Positions 4,804-7,243 of a stretch of DNA of 7,243 bases are shown here, piece by piece. Each line of letters starts with the position of its first letter. Position 1 is the stretch's first letter. Below the pieces are notes generated by a model, which worked only from the letters and a program-made list of their open reading frames with translations, did no database searches and was not told where the DNA came from. A program made the translations under genes and the position numbers. Source of the DNA: Desulfobacteraceae bacterium (GTDB taxonomy: Bacteria > Desulfobacterota > Desulfobacteria > Desulfobacterales > Desulfobacteraceae); contig JAFLJU010000204.1 of the NCBI GenBank assembly GCA_022712835.1, positions 1 to 7,243 of the forward strand, read 5' to 3'.

Positions 4804-6372
4804 CTAAGCTTTTCCCCTTCCGGGTCTACCTTTTTTGGGTGATTGCGGTGAACGAGCCCCTGGCCGGGACGGTTTTTTCCCACTTTTCTCGTCTTTCCAG
4901 GAATCCCTGGATTTAATTTTCCCACCGGGCTTTCTGGTGTCCGTCTTTCTGGTGTCCGTCTTTCTGGAATCCGACTTTCTGGAATCCGACTTTCTGGGAT
5001 CTGACTTCCTGGGATCTGACTTTCTGGGGTCTGACTTTCTGGGGTCTGACTTCCTGGGGTCTGACTTCCTACCACCGGGCTTTCTGGTATCTGGTTTTTT
5101 CCCATAAGTCTTTTTGGCTTCCGGGGCTTTCCCACGCTCTTTTGAAAGTTTGCGTTGATGGACAATTTCCAGAATTTCCTTGTCTGCCTTTTGCTCACTG
5201 GAAGGATTGTTGGGACGTAACAGGACAAAATCCGGCACCGCCCCCCCAATGGTAAAACCGCTGACTTCTTCCTGGGGAATCTTTTCCTTGAGCAATCCTT
5301 CAATGGCCTTTAAATACCCTCTTTCTTCGGGACTGACCAGGGAAAGGGCAATACCGCTGACACCGGCACGCCCCGTCCGTCCGATGCGGTGGATATAATC
5401 TTCCGGAATCTGGGGTATGTCATAATTCACCACATGGGGCAGATTGGTGATGTCAAGCCCTCTTGCAGCCACATCCGTTGCCACCAGGACATGGATCTGG
5501 CCATTTTTAAATTCTTTTAGAGTACGGGTACGAAAGGACTGGCTCTTGTTGCCATGGAGCGCTTCGGCAACGATCCCTTTTTCAACCAATCTTTCTGTCA
5601 GCTTGTTTGCCCCGAATTTTGTGCGTACAAAAACCAAAACCTGACGCCAGCGACCCTGGAGGATCAAATGGATGAGCAGATCGCGTTTATGGGACTTGTT
5701 CACCAGGTGAATCTTCTGGACAATGGATTCGGCGGCTGTATTACTGGGTGTCACCTCGATGTATTCAGGTTCTGTCAACATCTTTTTGGCAAGATCCCTG
5801 ATCTGCTGGGTATAGGTGGCAGAGAACAACATGGTTTTGCGATCTTCCGGCACCATCTCCAGAACTTCGGAAATTTCCTTGCTGAACCCCAGGTCCAGCA
5901 TTCTGTCTGCCTCATCAAACACCAGAAACTCTATCTGGGAAAGATTCACGTCCCGGTGACCGGCAAGATCCAGAAGACGCCCCGGCGTGGCCACAAGGAT
6001 ATCAATTCCCCGCTTCAGCCGATCTACCTGGGGATCAATATTTACCCCGCCGTATACCACGGAGCAGCGAATGGACACCCGCCTTCCATAGGCCTTGATG
6101 CTATCGCCCACCTGAAGGGCAAGTTCCCGGGTGGGGGCCAGGACAAGGGCCCTGGGGTGACGCCGATTAGGATTCCCCTGGCTCAACAATTCAACCAGAG
6201 GAAGTGCAAAGGCATCTGTTTTTCCCGTTCCGGTCTGGGCACGGGCAAGGATATCCTTTCCAGAAAGAATTGCCGGAATAACCCGGGCCTGAATGGGGGT
6301 CGGTATGGTGTACCCTTTGGACTTTATAGCGTTCAGCAGTTCGACCCGAAGGCCAATTTCATCAAATGACAT
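4804..6372 (-). CDS. rhlE: DEAD-box ATP-dependent RNA helicase, RhlE type, with pentapeptide-repeat tail
   Basis: A 522-aa cytoplasmic RNA helicase. All core motifs are present: Q motif GYTIPTPIQ (20-28), I AQTGTGKT (45-52), Ia PTRELAL (80-86), Ib TPGR (129-132), II DEAD (153-156), III SAT (184-186), IV VFVRTK (247-252), V ATDVAARGLDI (298-308) and VI HRIGRTGRAG (328-337). MSFDEIGL at the start, RTKFGANKL and HGNKSQ are typical of RhlE, which acts on structured RNA in ribosome assembly, RNA decay or cold growth in other bacteria. After about residue 400 the protein becomes a basic, low-complexity tail with twelve KxxxR pentapeptides (426-485) and a Lys/Arg/Pro-rich end, presumably RNA-binding. 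The ATG at 6372 fits the family start, with a modest GAG ribosome site. It leads a tight operon with GNAT, yehS and an acidic protein behind the promoter at 6414-6442. RhlE is the best subtype; the exact role is inferred. Confidence 0.94.
   Translation of the reverse strand: MSFDEIGLRVELLNAIKSKGYTIPTPIQARVIPAILSGKDILARAQTGTGKTDAFALPLVELLSQGNPNRRHPRALVLAPTRELALQVGDSIKAYGRRVSIRCSVVYGGVNIDPQVDRLKRGIDILVATPGRLLDLAGHRDVNLSQIEFLVFDEADRMLDLGFSKEISEVLEMVPEDRKTMLFSATYTQQIRDLAKKMLTEPEYIEVTPSNTAAESIVQKIHLVNKSHKRDLLIHLILQGRWRQVLVFVRTKFGANKLTERLVEKGIVAEALHGNKSQSFRTRTLKEFKNGQIHVLVATDVAARGLDITNLPHVVNYDIPQIPEDYIHRIGRTGRAGVSGIALSLVSPEERGYLKAIEGLLKEKIPQEEVSGFTIGGAVPDFVLLRPNNPSSEQKADKEILEIVHQRKLSKERGKAPEAKKTYGKKPDTRKPGGRKSDPRKSDPRKSDPRKSDPRKSDPRKSDSRKSDSRKTDTRKTDTRKPGGKIKSRDSWKDEKSGKKPSRPGARSPQSPKKGRPGRGKA
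4918..5097 (-). repeat. Twelve 15-bp tandem repeats encoding the KxxxR tail of the helicase
   Basis: In coding order the units translate as KPDTR, KPGGR, five KSDPR, two KSDSR, two KTDTR and KPGGK. Several adjacent units are identical in DNA: 5023-5037 with 5038-5052, 4963-4977 with 4978-4992, and 4933-4947 with 4948-4962. The GAT/GAC and TCA/TCG codon changes come in steps along the array. This pattern indicates growth by local duplication, and copy number may vary between strains. It keeps the helicase frame throughout because the period is a multiple of three. Confidence 0.95.
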
Positions 6373-6394
6373 GTATTTTTTCTCATAAGTATAT

Positions 6395-6404
6395 GGTTTA
6401 AACC
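6395..6404. repeat. GGTTTAAACC palindrome in the rhlE leader
   Basis: A perfect 10-base palindrome between the candidate promoter (-10 at 6414-6419) and the rhlE ATG (6372). Its place just after the expected transcription start would suit an operator, but no known regulator is implied. Confidence 0.35.
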
Positions 6405-6413
6405 GTAACCAAG

Positions 6414-6442
6414 CTTATACCACACTCCCTCCGGAATGTCCC
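6414..6442 (-). promoter_or_regulatory. Candidate sigma-70 promoter of the rhlE operon
   Basis: On the minus strand the -35 is GGGACA (6437-6442, 4 of 6), the spacer exactly 17 bases, and the -10 TATAAG (6414-6419, 5 of 6) is preceded by TGG, an extended -10. Transcription would start near 6407 and give a leader of about 35 bases. It is the best promoter-like sequence in the window and stands directly before a four-gene operon. Confidence 0.55.
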
Positions 6443-6500
6443 ATCATTTCAAGTATCCACAGCAATTGTATCATCAGTATATGCGACACCTGAGCCAGGA

Positions 6501-6698
6501 TCAGATGCAAAAAATACGGGCATGAATATTTATTGGCTTTTTCCTGTAAGCGTAGGCAATTTTGTCCAGATTTCCTTTAACGGCAAACCGATACTGGAAC
6601 GGACCGTGAACAACAATACCCCAGGTGTTATTTTTGTTTAAAAGATCGCCGCATGATGTACCTTTCTGGTTTAAAATCACGAAACTAATTGCAGTCAC
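6501..6698 (-). CDS. Possible small or displaced ORF (65 aa), unrecognised
   Basis: A reading frame from GTG at 6698 to TGA at 6501, overlapping the end of the exported-protein gene by 14 bases. It encodes a 65-aa protein with TWGIVVHGPFQYRF in its middle and a basic C-terminal part; the codon pattern looks coding-like (several CTG, GCC, CAG, GAC codons). There is no Shine-Dalgarno sequence before the GTG and no other start codon. The frame stays open upstream only to a TAA at 6729-6731. It could be a real small gene, a C-terminal extension of the upstream gene displaced by a frameshift somewhere in 6687-6728, or chance. I recognise no family. Confidence 0.3.
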   Translation of the reverse strand: MTAISFVILNQKGTSCGDLLNKNNTWGIVVHGPFQYRFAVKGNLDKIAYAYRKKPINIHARIFCI

Positions 6699-7243
6699 TA
6701 TGGCCGAAATGAGATAACTCGATATGGGTTATCGTAATATAGGGCATCATAAAAACCCCGTTACTTTGATATGTCACAAAACAAGCCTTGATCCACGAAT
6801 CATTCTTTTTAACCACAATAGATGCATATTCTTGTCCATTAATTTTCGCTCTTGCGTAGCTGGGTGCTAGAGAAACCATACCTTTCACATACTTTATTGG
6901 TTTTTCATAAGACACTTTGCCGTCTGTACCGATTCCATCTCCTGTATAGCAGCCGAATTTTTCAAATTTATAACTAACATCGCCTGTATAGGAATCATAA
7001 TATTTTTCAAAGGTGGCTATGGCCCATGGCGTATTATTATGTGCCAAACGCATATCACTTCTAATACCGTTTATTTCCGCCGTAAGATATGTTGCTGAAG
7101 ACGTAGGATAAACATTGCCACAGACTATAGATACAGGCTTGCTCGGATCAATACCGAACGGTGACCCACCACTTCCTGCTTCAGCAATTACCCTTTCTTG
7201 TGCAACTCTGCCAAGTAAGAAGATTGTAATAAAAAACCCAACC
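6685..7243 (-). CDS. Hypothetical exported protein, N-terminus beyond the window
   Basis: The frame is open from the right edge to TAG at 6685-6687, giving 185 visible residues. The first ones (GFFITIFLLGRVAQ) look like the hydrophobic core of a signal peptide or membrane anchor, so the true start lies probably just outside the window. A Gly/Ser-rich linker follows (EAGSGGSPFGIDPSK), then a probably beta-rich domain with many Tyr and Thr residues and four Cys (in VCGNVY, FGCYTGDG, ACFVTY and at the SDCN end), which could pair as disulfides in the periplasm. An internal ATG at 7053 is not a credible start, because the frame continues upstream and no ribosome site precedes it. No family is recognised. 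G+C is about 38% over 6721-6960, against about 54% over 5881-6060 in rhlE, which may mark acquired DNA. Confidence 0.7.
   Translation of the reverse strand, partial: VGFFITIFLLGRVAQERVIAEAGSGGSPFGIDPSKPVSIVCGNVYPTSSATYLTAEINGIRSDMRLAHNNTPWAIATFEKYYDSYTGDVSYKFEKFGCYTGDGIGTDGKVSYEKPIKYVKGMVSLAPSYARAKINGQEYASIVVKKNDSWIKACFVTYQSNGVFMMPYITITHIELSHFGHSDCN

Larger units (their letters stand above)
6373..6684. other. 312-base stretch between the exported-protein gene and rhlE
   Basis: Nearest the helicase it holds the rhlE promoter and the GGTTTAAACC palindrome. The far part (6501-6684) is covered by a weak GTG-start reading frame described separately. I see no convincing intrinsic terminator for the exported-protein gene, and no RNA gene. 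Confidence 0.5.

Noticed and set aside
4918..5097. CRISPR-like or satellite array
   Set aside because: Units are 15 bases with no spacers and keep the helicase reading frame; this is a coding tandem repeat.
4794..5303. Minus-strand 169-codon frame rich in Pro-Glu-Ser repeats
   Set aside because: It is the 15-bp repeat read in another frame of rhlE. A repeat whose period is a multiple of three has no stop in any frame if one unit lacks it, so openness is not evidence.
5554..6369. Plus-strand 271-codon open frame
   Set aside because: Antisense to the rhlE core motifs; long only because of the opposite strand's codon bias.

Overview
The window looks like bacterial chromosome, and almost all of its coding potential is on the minus strand. 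No rRNA, tRNA, transposase, integrase or CRISPR array was seen. The mix of a two-gene ADP-forming acyl-CoA synthetase, a rubredoxin-less rubrerythrin/ferritin-like protein and RhlE/YehS-type housekeeping genes fits an anaerobe. By inference the host is a sulfate-reducing Desulfobacterota (Desulfobacteraceae-like), but no marker gene here proves that.

Layout, right to left in the direction of transcription. (1) 7243-6685: the 3' part of a gene for a small exported protein of unknown function, entering from beyond the right edge. It is AT-rich, and a short GTG-start ORF (6698-6501) overlaps its end. (2) 6442-3503: a compact four-gene operon behind a good extended -10 promoter. It encodes RhlE-type DEAD-box RNA helicase, GNAT acetyltransferase, YehS (DUF1456) and a very acidic 107-aa protein; gaps are 6, -4 and 3 bases. 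(3) 3425-2490: a TIGR01777/YfcH-type SDR epimerase-like protein, probably with its own promoter. (4) 2376-1915: a ferritin-like diiron protein with a strong Shine-Dalgarno site, a candidate promoter and a Fur-box-like site. (5) A 195-base gap holding a near-perfect 13-bp inverted repeat. (6) 1719-352 and 358-1: the alpha subunit and the first part of the beta (ATP-grasp) subunit of an NDP-forming acyl/acetyl-CoA synthetase, overlapping by 7 bases.

How the parts fit. The two synthetase subunits should form one enzyme that converts an acyl-CoA plus ADP and phosphate to the free acid and ATP (or the reverse). The helicase operon suggests an RNA-related role for its small partners, but that is only guilt by association. 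The ferritin-like gene probably belongs to iron or oxidative-stress handling.

I do not see a clear new defence or mobile system. The most unusual points are a 12-unit KxxxR pentapeptide tail on the helicase with adjacent identical DNA repeat units, a G8 tract inside the acetyltransferase gene, the tight linkage of the helicase to three small genes, and the inverted repeat and Fur-like site around the ferritin gene.
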